From contig CALAUG010000089.1 in assembly GCA_937892155.1 (NCBI GenBank), forward strand, positions 1 through 42,979: DNA of 42,979 nt, written 5' to 3'. The notes below the pieces were generated by a model that was not told where the DNA came from, made no database searches, and saw only the letters and a program-made list of their open reading frames with translations. A program made the translations under genes and the position numbers. The stretch comes from an uncultured Bacteroidales bacterium. Its GTDB lineage: Bacteria; Bacteroidota; Bacteroidia; Bacteroidales; UBA1715. Shown in pieces: positions 1 to 6,669 of this stretch (positions are counted from its first letter, which is position 1; every line of letters starts with the position of its first letter).

Positions 1-150
1 GCAAACAACCCTGTTACACAAACAGGAGCAGATTTGCTTGCTGAAATACGCAAAACTGCCAATGGTAAGAAACCACTTGCACCAATAACCGACGACGAAA
101 AACCATTCGAAATACCCGACACGTGGACGTGGTGCAGATTGGGGGAAATT
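1..150 (+). repeat. Direct repeat, copy 1 (HsdS linker)
   Basis: Matches 715-864 at a constant offset of 714 bases with only a handful of substitutions. It encodes the linker from ANNPVTQTGADLL to WCRLGEI that precedes a recognition domain. The copy may begin before the window. Confidence 0.9.
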
Positions 151-1317
151 GCAAACTATGGTAAAACTAAAAATGTTGTTGTAAATGAAATTCCAGATAA
201 TGCGTGGGTGTTGGAATTGGAAGATTTGGAAAAAGATACAGCAACCTTGCTAGTAAGATTGTCCAAGAAAGAAAGAGAAATTAGAGGAACTAGACATTCA
301 TTTAAAAAAGGAAATATACTTTACTCAAAATTAAGAACATACCTAAATAAGGTTCTGATAGCAAAAGAGGATGGTTTTTGTACAACTGAAATTATGCCTA
401 TCGAAAATAATGAAATGGCTATAATAAACCATTATCTATGTGTTGTTTTGCGTTCTCCATATTATTTGGAATATACAAATGCACTTGGTTATGGTGTAAA
501 AATGCCAAGATTGGCAACAAATGATGCTATAAATTCTTGTATTCCCCTTCCCCCATTATCCGAGCAAGAAGAGATAGTAAAACGCATAGAGCAAGCATTT
601 GCCGAGATAGACAAAATAGAAGCAGCGCAAACCGAAATAGAACGTTTGTGCCGTAAAATAAACAAACAACTATTGCAGCAAGCCATTTGCGGTAACCTCA
701 CAGCAGATTGGAGAGCAAACAACCCTGTTACCCAAACAGGTGCAGATTTGCTTGCTGAAATACGCAAAACTGCCAATGCTAAGAAACCACTTGCCCCCAT
801 AACCGACGACGAAAAACCATTCGAAATCCCCGACACGTGGACGTGGTGCAGATTGGGGGAAATTTTGGGTTTGTTATCAGGAAGGGACCTTACACCTACT
901 GATTACAACGATAAGCATAAGGGAATTCCATATATAACAGGTGCGAGTAATATAGAAAACGGGAATATAATAATTAATAGGTGGTCAGAGGTTCCTGTAA
1001 CTATATCTCATAAAGGAGATTTACTTATTACGTGCAAAGGAACTGTCGGAAAGTTAGCATTTAATGAGTTTGGAGATTTACACATTGCAAGACAAATAAT
1101 GGCAATAAGCAGTTATGGTGGTGTAGACATCAATTATGCGAAGTGTGTCGTTGAAGCTAATCTTGATAAAATAAAATATCAAGCAAATAGTATGATTCCA
1201 GGAATAGATAGACAAGTTATGCTTTCGTTATCTTTTCCCCTTCCCCCACAAACCGAGCAAGAAGAGATAGTACGAAGGATAGAAGGAGTGTTAGGCGAGT
1301 TGGAGAAGGTGAAATAG
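1..1317 (+). CDS. hsdS: Type I restriction-modification specificity subunit HsdS (5' end outside window)
   Basis: This is the DNA-recognition subunit of a type I restriction-modification enzyme, which directs HsdM and HsdR to a bipartite target. The frame is open from base 1, so the N-terminus lies outside; the TTG at 34 is not the real start. In order: the end of an N-terminal linker (GADLLAEIRKT, PFEIPDTWTWCRLGEI), a first target-recognition domain ending at PLPPLSEQEEI, a helical spacer (residues about 195-240 of the visible part), a second copy of the linker, a second recognition domain ending PLPPQTEQEEI, and a short closing helix. The 439 visible residues fit a normal two-domain HsdS lacking about 20-40 residues; a third upstream recognition domain cannot be excluded. 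Neither hsdM nor hsdR is in the window. The linker is duplicated at DNA level (1-150 and 715-864), a substrate for recombination between recognition domains. Confidence 0.93.
   Translation, partial: ANNPVTQTGADLLAEIRKTANGKKPLAPITDDEKPFEIPDTWTWCRLGEIANYGKTKNVVVNEIPDNAWVLELEDLEKDTATLLVRLSKKEREIRGTRHSFKKGNILYSKLRTYLNKVLIAKEDGFCTTEIMPIENNEMAIINHYLCVVLRSPYYLEYTNALGYGVKMPRLATNDAINSCIPLPPLSEQEEIVKRIEQAFAEIDKIEAAQTEIERLCRKINKQLLQQAICGNLTADWRANNPVTQTGADLLAEIRKTANAKKPLAPITDDEKPFEIPDTWTWCRLGEILGLLSGRDLTPTDYNDKHKGIPYITGASNIENGNIIINRWSEVPVTISHKGDLLITCKGTVGKLAFNEFGDLHIARQIMAISSYGGVDINYAKCVVEANLDKIKYQANSMIPGIDRQVMLSLSFPLPPQTEQEEIVRRIEGVLGELEKVK
715..864 (+). repeat. Direct repeat, copy 2 (HsdS linker)
   Basis: Second copy of the 150-bp linker repeat at 1-150, placed before the second recognition domain. 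Identity breaks off sharply after the codons for LGEI, where the two recognition domains diverge completely. That pattern is expected when recognition domains are exchanged by recombination in conserved flanks. Confidence 0.9.
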
Positions 1318-1385
1318 AAAAAGATGTTAAGGAATTTAAATAATAAAGGAAGTTTTATCAAATAAAGAGGATGTTAATCCATAAC

Positions 1386-1425
1386 CGTTTGTTGCCGTTG
1401 TAAATGAATGGATAGGTGGAGGAAA
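1386..1425 (+). pseudogene. Relic of an hsdS 3' end
   Basis: The stretch reads as NRLLPL-stop-MNG-stop-VEE and closely resembles the segment at 1991-2032, which reads RLLPMLMNGQ. HsdS proteins of this group often end in an LLPLLMNGQV-like tail. It is not in frame with the hsdS gene that ends at 1317 and contains two stops. The 1318-1453 gap otherwise holds no recognisable gene. The assignment to hsdS rests on family memory of the tail. Confidence 0.45.
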
Positions 1426-1453
1426 AAGATAAATAGAAAATTAAACGATATAT

Positions 1454-1951
1454 ATGAAAAATAATAGTCGAGAGAAAAAACAATTAAGCGAATTACTTGA
1501 AAAAGCAAATAATTTAACTGCAAGAGAGGAAGAATGTAACCCTACCATAAATTCCATTGTTTCTATGGTAGAAACTCAAATAATGAGTGTTTTCGGGAAT
1601 GATTGTGAATTTATCACTAAAATAAAAGATCTAAGTTTTGGACATGAATTTTTTGAACCATTCAATCATACAACTTTTGATAACGATAAAAAAGTTTTTA
1701 TTGATGTCATAGAAACAATAATATCTAAAATAGATTCACAAACGAAAAAACATACTTTTAGATTGATTGTGGAAATTATTTTAGCTATACTATCTGTTGG
1801 AGGTGCAGGTGTTTCTGTTTATAAATGTAATCAAACAATTAAAATAGTAAATGAATTGAAACAATCTCAACAACAAAATCAGCAACAGAATCAACAACAA
1901 AACTTACAACAAAACTTACAAGTAGGTGGTGATTTGTATTTACAACAATGA
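1454..1951 (+). CDS. Single-pass membrane protein with Q/N-rich C-terminus, unknown function
   Basis: I do not recognise the family. The 165-residue product has a charged N-terminal region (1-100), one hydrophobic segment at about 102-123 (starting FRLIVEIILAIL and running to VSVY), and a C-terminal tail from about 138 made of QQNQQQN-type repeats, encoded by a CAA/CAG/AAT-rich tract around 1867-1920. There is no signal peptide, so it is probably an inner-membrane protein with a large cytoplasmic part. It lies between two apparent hsdS tail relics and 284 bp before a TIR-domain gene. Beyond its TGA the same frame continues 26 codons and ends in RLLPMLMNGQGRG, so its end may have been created by a join to hsdS sequence. 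A membrane partner for the TIR protein is possible but unproven. Confidence 0.65.
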   Translation: MKNNSREKKQLSELLEKANNLTAREEECNPTINSIVSMVETQIMSVFGNDCEFITKIKDLSFGHEFFEPFNHTTFDNDKKVFIDVIETIISKIDSQTKKHTFRLIVEIILAILSVGGAGVSVYKCNQTIKIVNELKQSQQQNQQQNQQQNLQQNLQVGGDLYLQQ

Positions 1952-1990
1952 GAAAACATTTCTAATCAGAATCAAACAAAACTTCACTAT

Positions 1991-2032
1991 CGTTTATTAC
2001 CAATGTTAATGAATGGACAGGGTAGAGGATGA
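1991..2032 (+). pseudogene. Relic of an hsdS C-terminal tail (RLLPMLMNGQ)
   Basis: Fourteen codons read RLLPMLMNGQGRG-stop, in the same frame as the gene ending at 1951 but separated from it by that gene's TGA. The tail resembles the end of many HsdS proteins and the DNA at 1386-1425 (about 80 percent identical by eye over 40 bases). It suggests that an hsdS copy once ended here. Confidence 0.45.
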
Positions 2033-2049
2033 ATTATAAAGAATTAAGC

Positions 2050-2181
2050 ATGAGACTAACTAAAGAAGAAAAAACGATTAGACGGAAGATTAATTAAACA
2101 AAAGATTACCACAATGAAGAATTTCAAAAAGATCCTCATGCAGCAGTTGCTAATGGGAGAGTGAGGAGGGGGAAAGAATAA
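2050..2181 (+). pseudogene. Small gene interrupted by a nonsense codon
   Basis: One frame runs from ATG 2050 through MRLTKEEKTIRRKIN, meets TAA at 2095-2097, then continues open as TKDYHNEEFQKDPHAAVANG to a TAA at 2179-2181. A single change of the first TAA to a sense codon would restore a 43-residue basic, charged protein. I do not recognise it. It lies in the gap between 1952 and 2235, which otherwise holds only the hsdS-like tail at 1991. Confidence 0.3.
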
Positions 2182-2235
2182 GAAATGTTGATTTTCGAAA
2201 AAAGAAAGAGTATATTAATAGAAAAATAGATTTAT

Positions 2236-3273
2236 ATGGAACCATTAAAAGAATACATTGAAAATCAGTTGATTAAAAAAAACAAAAAAATTTTTATAAG
2301 TCATAACACCGAAGATAGTGCATTTGGAGATGCTCTATTTGAGCTTATTGTTGTTTTAATTGGAAACGATCCACAAAAGATTTTTTATAGTTCAAAACCC
2401 AAATATGGTGTTTCTAACGGAGGAAATATTATTGGGACAATGAAGAAACAATATGAAGAAAATGAACTTTATTTTATTGTAATTAGTTCTCCAAGATACT
2501 ATAATAGTCCTAAATCATTGAATGAAATGGGGGCTGCATGGGCACTGAATTCAAAATATGATGTTTTCCTTACTAATGACTGTGATATCTCCAATTTGAA
2601 AGGAGTCTACGATAGTAGTTCTATTGCTATCCAAGTGAATAAAGAAAAGAAAACGATAGATCGTTTAGATATGTTTGCAAATGATATTGCTGATTTTTTC
2701 AATGTGCAAATCCCAAATAATTGGGAAGACAAAAGAAATGAATTTATCATAAAAGTTAATGCAATAAAATATGCACCTATTGCCATAAATGAGTCAACTA
2801 TAGATAGCGAAATAGCAAATCAGCGTGATATACAAACATTAGATAATTTGTTTTCGAATTTCAGTTCCAAATTAATAAAAGAATATTTTGACAATCCTAT
2901 CTTTATAGATGATAGATTACCTCTATCGCATGAAATATGGTGCGAATTAAGGAGTTCTTTTACTTTTCATATTTATGATTCTAAATTAAAAGAGTTATTT
3001 GATGCATTTTGGTATCCATGGAACAATTTTATGTGTGACAATTACAGGTATTATGAAGCAGATTCAATCAACTCTCATAGATATAAATTCATTGGATTTC
3101 GATGTGACGTTTTTTTTCAAAATAAAGATAGATACGATTATACTATCAAACAGAAAAAGGTTATTTGTGGTTCATTGTATTCTTTAATTCAGTATGTTAG
3201 AGAAAAATATATAAGATTGGATATAGACAAATTGGAATCTGATTTTCTTCAGGAAATTTATGATATCCAATAA
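2236..3273 (+). CDS. TIR-domain protein, probable NAD-linked defence effector
   Basis: The N-terminal 150 residues form a TIR domain: the first strand KIFISHNTED (about 18-27), an IFYSS segment (49-53), a GVSNGGNI loop, IVISSPRYYNSP, and SLNEMGAAW with Glu97 in the position of the catalytic glutamate of TIR NADases. Bacterial TIR proteins of this type cleave NAD or make signalling nucleotides in antiphage defence. The C-terminal half (about 155-345) is rich in aromatic residues, has no motif I can name, and may sense the trigger. No membrane segment is seen. The gene follows the Q/N-rich membrane protein gene and sits directly downstream of restriction-modification sequence, a usual place for defence cassettes. 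The ATG at 2236 is the first in frame. NAD cleavage is inferred from the domain. Confidence 0.82.
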   Translation: MEPLKEYIENQLIKKNKKIFISHNTEDSAFGDALFELIVVLIGNDPQKIFYSSKPKYGVSNGGNIIGTMKKQYEENELYFIVISSPRYYNSPKSLNEMGAAWALNSKYDVFLTNDCDISNLKGVYDSSSIAIQVNKEKKTIDRLDMFANDIADFFNVQIPNNWEDKRNEFIIKVNAIKYAPIAINESTIDSEIANQRDIQTLDNLFSNFSSKLIKEYFDNPIFIDDRLPLSHEIWCELRSSFTFHIYDSKLKELFDAFWYPWNNFMCDNYRYYEADSINSHRYKFIGFRCDVFFQNKDRYDYTIKQKKVICGSLYSLIQYVREKYIRLDIDKLESDFLQEIYDIQ

Positions 3274-3284
3274 ATAAAAATTAG

Positions 3285-3386
3285 ATGTCCAAACTAACTG
3301 AAACTGCAATTGTAGAAACAATCGTATCCAATAGGCATGGTCAGATAGGGGGCAATTGCTATCAAAGGAGAATAAAAACAAATTGA
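3285..3386 (+). CDS. Short ORF starting MSKLTETA, probable gene-start relic
   Basis: A 33-codon frame begins MSKLTETAIVE. Its first 12 codons match, with mostly third-position changes, the start of another short frame at 4826 (MSKLTETANVE). HsdR proteins of Bacteroidota commonly begin with a similar MSKLTE(x)A-like segment, so both may be decayed hsdR starts. The C-terminal part (NRHGQIGG) faintly resembles the hsdS tail MNGQV. It is unlikely to be a functional protein as it stands. Confidence 0.25.
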   Translation: MSKLTETAIVETIVSNRHGQIGGNCYQRRIKTN

Positions 3387-3388
3387 TT

Positions 3389-4066
3389 ATGGAAAAAACA
3401 AAGACATTTAATTTATACTGCGACGAAAGTTGCCATTTACAAAACGACCATAAGCCTTATATGTTTCTAGGTTCAGTCAGCAGTGCCTTCAATCAGGTTG
3501 AACGTCACTGCGAGAGAATTAAAGAACTAAAAGTAAAACATAATTTTTATGCAGAAATAAAATGGTCAAAAGTCTCTATTTCAAAAATTCGTTTCTATAT
3601 GGATTTGTTGGATTACTTTTTTGATACAGACTTGCGCTTTCGTGCTGTGGGTGTTGACAAATCAAAGATTAGTTGCGAAAAATTTGGAATCACATACGAT
3701 GATTTCTATTACAAAATGTATTATCAATTGCTGAATCACAATATTGATATGCAATGGCATTACAATGTATATCTCGACATTAAAGACACTTTAAGTGCTT
3801 ATAAGGTTCGCAAATTGAAAGATATTTTGAATGTTCAATATGGAGTATTTCGTAATGTGCAGAATGTTCATTCACGTGAATGTTTGTTGTTGCAATTGTC
3901 TGATTTTTTAATGGGTGCAATTTCGTACAATGCAAATATGCAGGATAAAAAGAATCTCGCCAAACAGCAAATTATAGACAAAATAAAACGTCATTCTTCA
4001 CTTCCAGATTTGAGTAAGACAAATCAATCCAATAAGTTTAACCTTTTCTTTATCAATTTGAAGTAA
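3389..4066 (+). CDS. DUF3800 family protein
   Basis: This 225-residue protein has the DUF3800 layout: an N-terminal strand NLYCDESCH with adjacent acidic residues Asp12-Glu13, the body LGSVSS and YAEIKWSKVS, and the C-terminal LLLQLSDFLMGAISYN helix. DUF3800 proteins are thought to adopt an RNase H-like nuclease fold and often occur in defence islands; the biochemical role is unknown. ATG 3389 is preferred over an upstream TTG (3356) because the conserved strand starts right after it. Its stop codon shares one base with the ATG of the next gene (4066), so the two are probably translated together. The membrane helix, signal peptide and HTH domain are all absent. Confidence 0.8.
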   Translation: MEKTKTFNLYCDESCHLQNDHKPYMFLGSVSSAFNQVERHCERIKELKVKHNFYAEIKWSKVSISKIRFYMDLLDYFFDTDLRFRAVGVDKSKISCEKFGITYDDFYYKMYYQLLNHNIDMQWHYNVYLDIKDTLSAYKVRKLKDILNVQYGVFRNVQNVHSRECLLLQLSDFLMGAISYNANMQDKKNLAKQQIIDKIKRHSSLPDLSKTNQSNKFNLFFINLK

Positions 4067-4590
4067 TGCCATTTAACTTGCTAAAAGAATATAATGACTT
4101 ATTGGAATTGGTCTCGCTTACGGAACAGGATCGAATAAAATCATTATTAGGAATATTCAACAGAGATATTCGAAACAATACCCATTTCTATTTTAATGGT
4201 AAGCCAATTCATCCAACACCTAGTACTGATGGCGAAGATGCAATGGGCACATTATTTAATCATCTTACTCGAAAGACAGTGAATCAGGAAACCAATAGTC
4301 GTGAATTTGATATGAAACGTTCAGAACGCTTACATTGGATTAAGTTTCATATAGACGGAAGGTCTCCTGAAAAATTATTGAGATTTTCAGTTAAAGAGCC
4401 TAAGTACGGAATACGTACATACGTATATGACAATGACGAAAAATATGTGATTATTCTAGAACCTAAAACCAACAAAACCACAGGATATGAGTATTATTAT
4501 TTGCTTACGGCTTATTTGTTGGAAGGTAAGGACAAGATGAGAGATAAGATAATTAAGAAATATGAAAGGAGAGAAAAAGATTTGTATTAA
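4066..4590 (+). CDS. Conserved hypothetical protein with possible BECR-type nuclease/toxin domain
   Basis: The 174-residue product follows the DUF3800 gene with a one-base overlap. The N-terminal half is helical and unrecognised. The C-terminal half has FDMKRSERLHWIKFHI, then EPKYGIRTYVYDND, YVIILEP, and finally YYYLLTAYLL with a KKYERR tail. This order (Arg, then a strand with I-LEP, then Y-F-L-TAY and a basic end) recalls phage-associated BECR/RelE-like RNase domains. I cannot confirm the family from sequence alone. With DUF3800 it would make a two-gene defence or toxin unit. A good inverted repeat lies just after its stop. Confidence 0.6.
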   Translation: MPFNLLKEYNDLLELVSLTEQDRIKSLLGIFNRDIRNNTHFYFNGKPIHPTPSTDGEDAMGTLFNHLTRKTVNQETNSREFDMKRSERLHWIKFHIDGRSPEKLLRFSVKEPKYGIRTYVYDNDEKYVIILEPKTNKTTGYEYYYLLTAYLLEGKDKMRDKIIKKYERREKDLY

Positions 4591-4596
4591 AAGACA

Positions 4597-4628
4597 AAAG
4601 ACGCAGAACATCAATGGTTTGCGTCTTT
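4597..4628 (+). terminator. Candidate intrinsic terminator after the DUF3800 pair
   Basis: Arms AAAGACGCA (4597-4605) and TGCGTCTTT (4620-4628) form a 9-bp stem with a 14-base loop, six bases after the stop at 4590. The following T-run is poor (CGATTTCC), so termination efficiency is uncertain. Confidence 0.5.
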
Positions 4629-4699
4629 CGATTTCCTTCTTCCAAATGGAAGATGAACTCGGTGCAAATGTACAATATTTGTTGAATACTGACAATTAT

Positions 4700-4735
4700 T
4701 TCAAATGATATTTCAAATGATATTTCAAATGATAA
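4700..4735 (+). repeat. Three tandem copies of a 12-bp unit
   Basis: The unit ATTTCAAATGAT occurs three times without interruption at 4700, 4712 and 4724. It is followed by a diverged partial copy (AATTGATATTTC). Intergenic, upstream of a short frame at 4826. Confidence 0.9.
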
Positions 4736-4825
4736 TTGATATTTCTGTATAATTAATTGATATATAATTAAATATATAGATATTAACGATACACTATACG
4801 GTATTAATTAAAACAGAAAAGTAAT

Positions 4826-4906
4826 ATGAGTAAACTAACCGAAACCGCAAATGTAGAAGTAAATGTTGTCAACCCTTATAACCTAACCGTCCATACCAAA
4901 ATATAA
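4826..4906 (+). CDS. Short ORF starting MSKLTETA, second gene-start relic
   Basis: A 26-residue frame (MSKLTETANVEVNVVNPYNL and six more residues) whose first 12 codons resemble those at 3285. It looks like a duplicated gene start left on both sides of the DUF3800 pair. See 3285-3386 for the hsdR idea. Functional expression is doubtful. Confidence 0.2.
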   Translation: MSKLTETANVEVNVVNPYNLTVHTKI

Positions 4907-5096
4907 AAACCAGGCAGTACAATAAGCGTATTTTAGCAGAACTGCTTAGTGTCTTTTCATCTAGATTAAATCTGGGAAAGTTGAGGTATGTTTCTCCAAA
5001 AATCGCACAATGTCCACCGAACCCCCAACGATACACGTGTAAAAAAGAAAGCATGACTAATTTGTTTTGTTACATTGTGTTTTTCCCATTGTTTCT

Positions 5097-5127
5097 TTTG
5101 GTAGATAGCTAAAAGTTTATACTTTTG
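5097..5127 (+). promoter_or_regulatory. Bacteroidota-type promoter of the ATPase gene
   Basis: TTTG at 5097-5100, a 19-base spacer, and TACTTTTG at 5120-5127 match the Bacteroidota consensus (TTTG, 19-21 bases, TAnnTTTG). Transcription would start about 5134, inside the first of three repeats, giving a leader of about 60 bases before ATG 5194. Confidence 0.7.
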
Positions 5128-5130
5128 TGA

Positions 5131-5187
5131 TGATTGAACATTTTTGTTTGCTTGATTGAACATTTATATTCACTTGATTGAACATTT
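5131..5187 (+). repeat. Three 13-bp repeats at exact 22-bp spacing in the leader
   Basis: TGATTGAACATTT occurs identically at 5131-5143, 5153-5165 and 5175-5187. The 9-base spacers (TTGTTTGCT, ATATTCACT) both end in CT. The 22-bp period is close to two helical turns. The array lies between the predicted -7 box and the ATG at 5194, where a bound protein or RNA element could control the gene. Confidence 0.9.
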
Positions 5188-5193
5188 TTTAAT

Positions 5194-6384
5194 ATGGAAT
5201 ACAAAAGAGTTCAGTATGATGAGGTTATGAGTCGAATACAAGAACCACGAAGCAAAATACAAGTGCTTGTGGGACCTCGACAAGTAGGTAAATCTACGTT
5301 AATTGGACAAGTGTTACAAGAATGTTCTATGCCGTATGGTAGTTTTTCTGCCGATGATATCGTTGGTTCTAGTGATAATTGGTTTCATACTGTATGGGAG
5401 ACACAACGAATGACTATGGATGCACGAGGAGAGTCGCGTCGGCTTCTTGTTGTTGACGAAGTACAAAAAATTCAGAATTGGAGCGAGATTGTAAAGGCTG
5501 AATGGGACTTGGATACTAGAGAAAAACGGGAACTTATTGTTGTTTTGTTGGGTTCGTCACGAATGCTTATCGAAAAAGGATTAACAGAATCGCTTGCTGG
5601 ACGATTTGAATTGATACGATTGCCTCATTGGACATACAAAGAAATGAAGGAATGTTTTGGATGGACGTTACCTCAATATGTTTATTATGGTGGCTATCCA
5701 GGAGCTTCGCAATATATAACAGACGAAAAAAGATGGCGAAATTACATAAAGGATTCTCTTGTCGAACCATCTATTTCTAAAGATGTGATGTTGGATACTA
5801 AAATAATGAAGCCGCAGCTCCTTCGTCAGTTGTTTGAATTGGGTAGTTGTTATAGTGGTGAGTTGTTGTCGCTCACAAAAATAGCCGCCCAATTGCAAGA
5901 AGTTGGTAACGTGACAACCCTTGCTAATTATTTACATTTACTTGATGAATGTGGACTTTTGTGCGGCTTACAAAAATATGCCGAAGACAATGCTCGAAAA
6001 TATAATTCCATTCCCAAATTTCAGGTACATAATAGTGCGTTGAGAAATGTATATACAGATGAAGAATTTTTGGACGTTATAGAAAATCCTCAATTATGGG
6101 GAAGAATTGTAGAGTCGGCTGTAGGAGCTTACCTCGTGAGTCAGTCAGCCATTGTGGATTACAAGGTGTATTATTGGCGAGAAGGCAACAACGAAGTTGA
6201 TTTTGTCTTGGTGCGTCGAGGTAAAAAAATCGCTATAGAAGTGAAAACAGGTAGGAGAACAACAAACACTGGCTTGCCGAAGTTTGTCGAAGCATATAAA
6301 CCTCATAAATCTTTTGTCGTTGGCTCTGGAGGTATGTCACTTGAAGATTTCTTGTTGATGGATTTGAATATCTTGTTCAAATAG
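5194..6384 (+). CDS. AAA_14/DUF4143 family ATPase
   Basis: The 396-residue protein starts with an AAA-type ATPase domain: Walker A VLVGPRQVGKST (about 25-36), Walker B RLLVVDEVQKI (about 88-98), and LLGSSRMLIEKGLTESLAGR as sensor region. Residues about 180-290 form a winged-helix-like middle (LLSLTKIAAQLQEVGNV). The C-terminal DUF4143 domain ends in a PD-(D/E)XK-like core, NEVDFVLVRRGKKIAIEVKTG split as NEVDFVLV and IAIEVKTG. Such proteins are abundant in Bacteroidales, often in many copies; their role is unknown, with nuclease or transposition-related roles suggested. It is a single-gene unit with its own promoter and a striking repeat array in its leader. It is complete and of normal family length. 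Confidence 0.9.
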   Translation: MEYKRVQYDEVMSRIQEPRSKIQVLVGPRQVGKSTLIGQVLQECSMPYGSFSADDIVGSSDNWFHTVWETQRMTMDARGESRRLLVVDEVQKIQNWSEIVKAEWDLDTREKRELIVVLLGSSRMLIEKGLTESLAGRFELIRLPHWTYKEMKECFGWTLPQYVYYGGYPGASQYITDEKRWRNYIKDSLVEPSISKDVMLDTKIMKPQLLRQLFELGSCYSGELLSLTKIAAQLQEVGNVTTLANYLHLLDECGLLCGLQKYAEDNARKYNSIPKFQVHNSALRNVYTDEEFLDVIENPQLWGRIVESAVGAYLVSQSAIVDYKVYYWREGNNEVDFVLVRRGKKIAIEVKTGRRTTNTGLPKFVEAYKPHKSFVVGSGGMSLEDFLLMDLNILFK

Positions 6385-6496
6385 TTTTTCTATCTTATTC
6401 ATAGAGATTAATCCTTTGACTGTTTAATACAAAGATATTATGACATATCTAATTATTCACTAATAAAATAATCAATTACTTTTCGATTGGTACCAT

Positions 6497-6531
6497 AAAA
6501 AAAGCACCTACAAATTCTTGTAAGTGCTTTT
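6497..6531 (-). terminator. Intrinsic terminator of the tRNA-Gly gene
   Basis: On the minus strand, AAAAGCAC-T-TACAA and TTGTA-G-GTGCTTTT form a stem of about 14 bp (one mismatch) around a 4-base loop, followed by a T-run. It begins eight bases after the tRNA 3' end. It could also stop transcription of the ATPase gene from the other side. Confidence 0.75.
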
Positions 6532-6538
6532 GTCATCG

Positions 6539-6611
6539 AGCGAGAAACGGGACTCGAACCCGCGACCCCAAGCTTGGGAAGCTTGTGCTCTACCAACTGA
6601 GCTACTCTCGC
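6539..6611 (-). tRNA. tRNA-Gly (anticodon CCC)
   Basis: The minus strand folds into a full cloverleaf: acceptor GCGAGAG with TTCTCGC, D-arm GCTC/GAGC, anticodon stem CAAGC/GCTTG enclosing loop TTCCCAA, variable loop GGGTC and T-arm GCGGG/CCCGT around TTCGAGT. Anticodon CCC reads GGG. The CCA end is not encoded. A terminator follows immediately. Confidence 0.95.
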
Positions 6612-6669
6612 TTGCGTATGCAAATGTAAAATGTTCTTTTGAATTGAGACAAATAACTTACGTTATTTA

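Larger units (their letters stand above)
4629..5096. other. AT-rich gap without a convincing gene
   Basis: It contains a 12-bp tandem repeat (4700-4735) and one short MSKLTETA-type frame (4826-4906). The rest is AT-rich and shows no frame with recognisable protein features on either strand. It probably consists of decayed sequence between the accessory genes and the ATPase gene. Confidence 0.5.

Noticed and set aside
34..36. TTG at 34 as the start of hsdS
   Set aside because: The frame is open to base 1 and the codons before it match the linker repeat at 715, so the gene starts outside the window.
489..836. 115-codon minus-strand frame opposite hsdS
   Set aside because: It lies entirely antisense to well-supported hsdS codons and has no protein features.
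4869..5163. Two minus-strand frames of 60-65 codons in the gap before the ATPase gene
   Set aside because: Unnatural composition, no motif, overlapping frames; probably chance ORFs in decayed sequence.
5131..5187. CRISPR array
   Set aside because: Only three 13-bp repeats with 9-bp spacers; far too short, and no cas genes are present.
1..6384. Integrative element or prophage
   Set aside because: No integrase, transposase, relaxase or phage structural gene is seen, and no attachment-site repeat was found at the tRNA-Gly gene.
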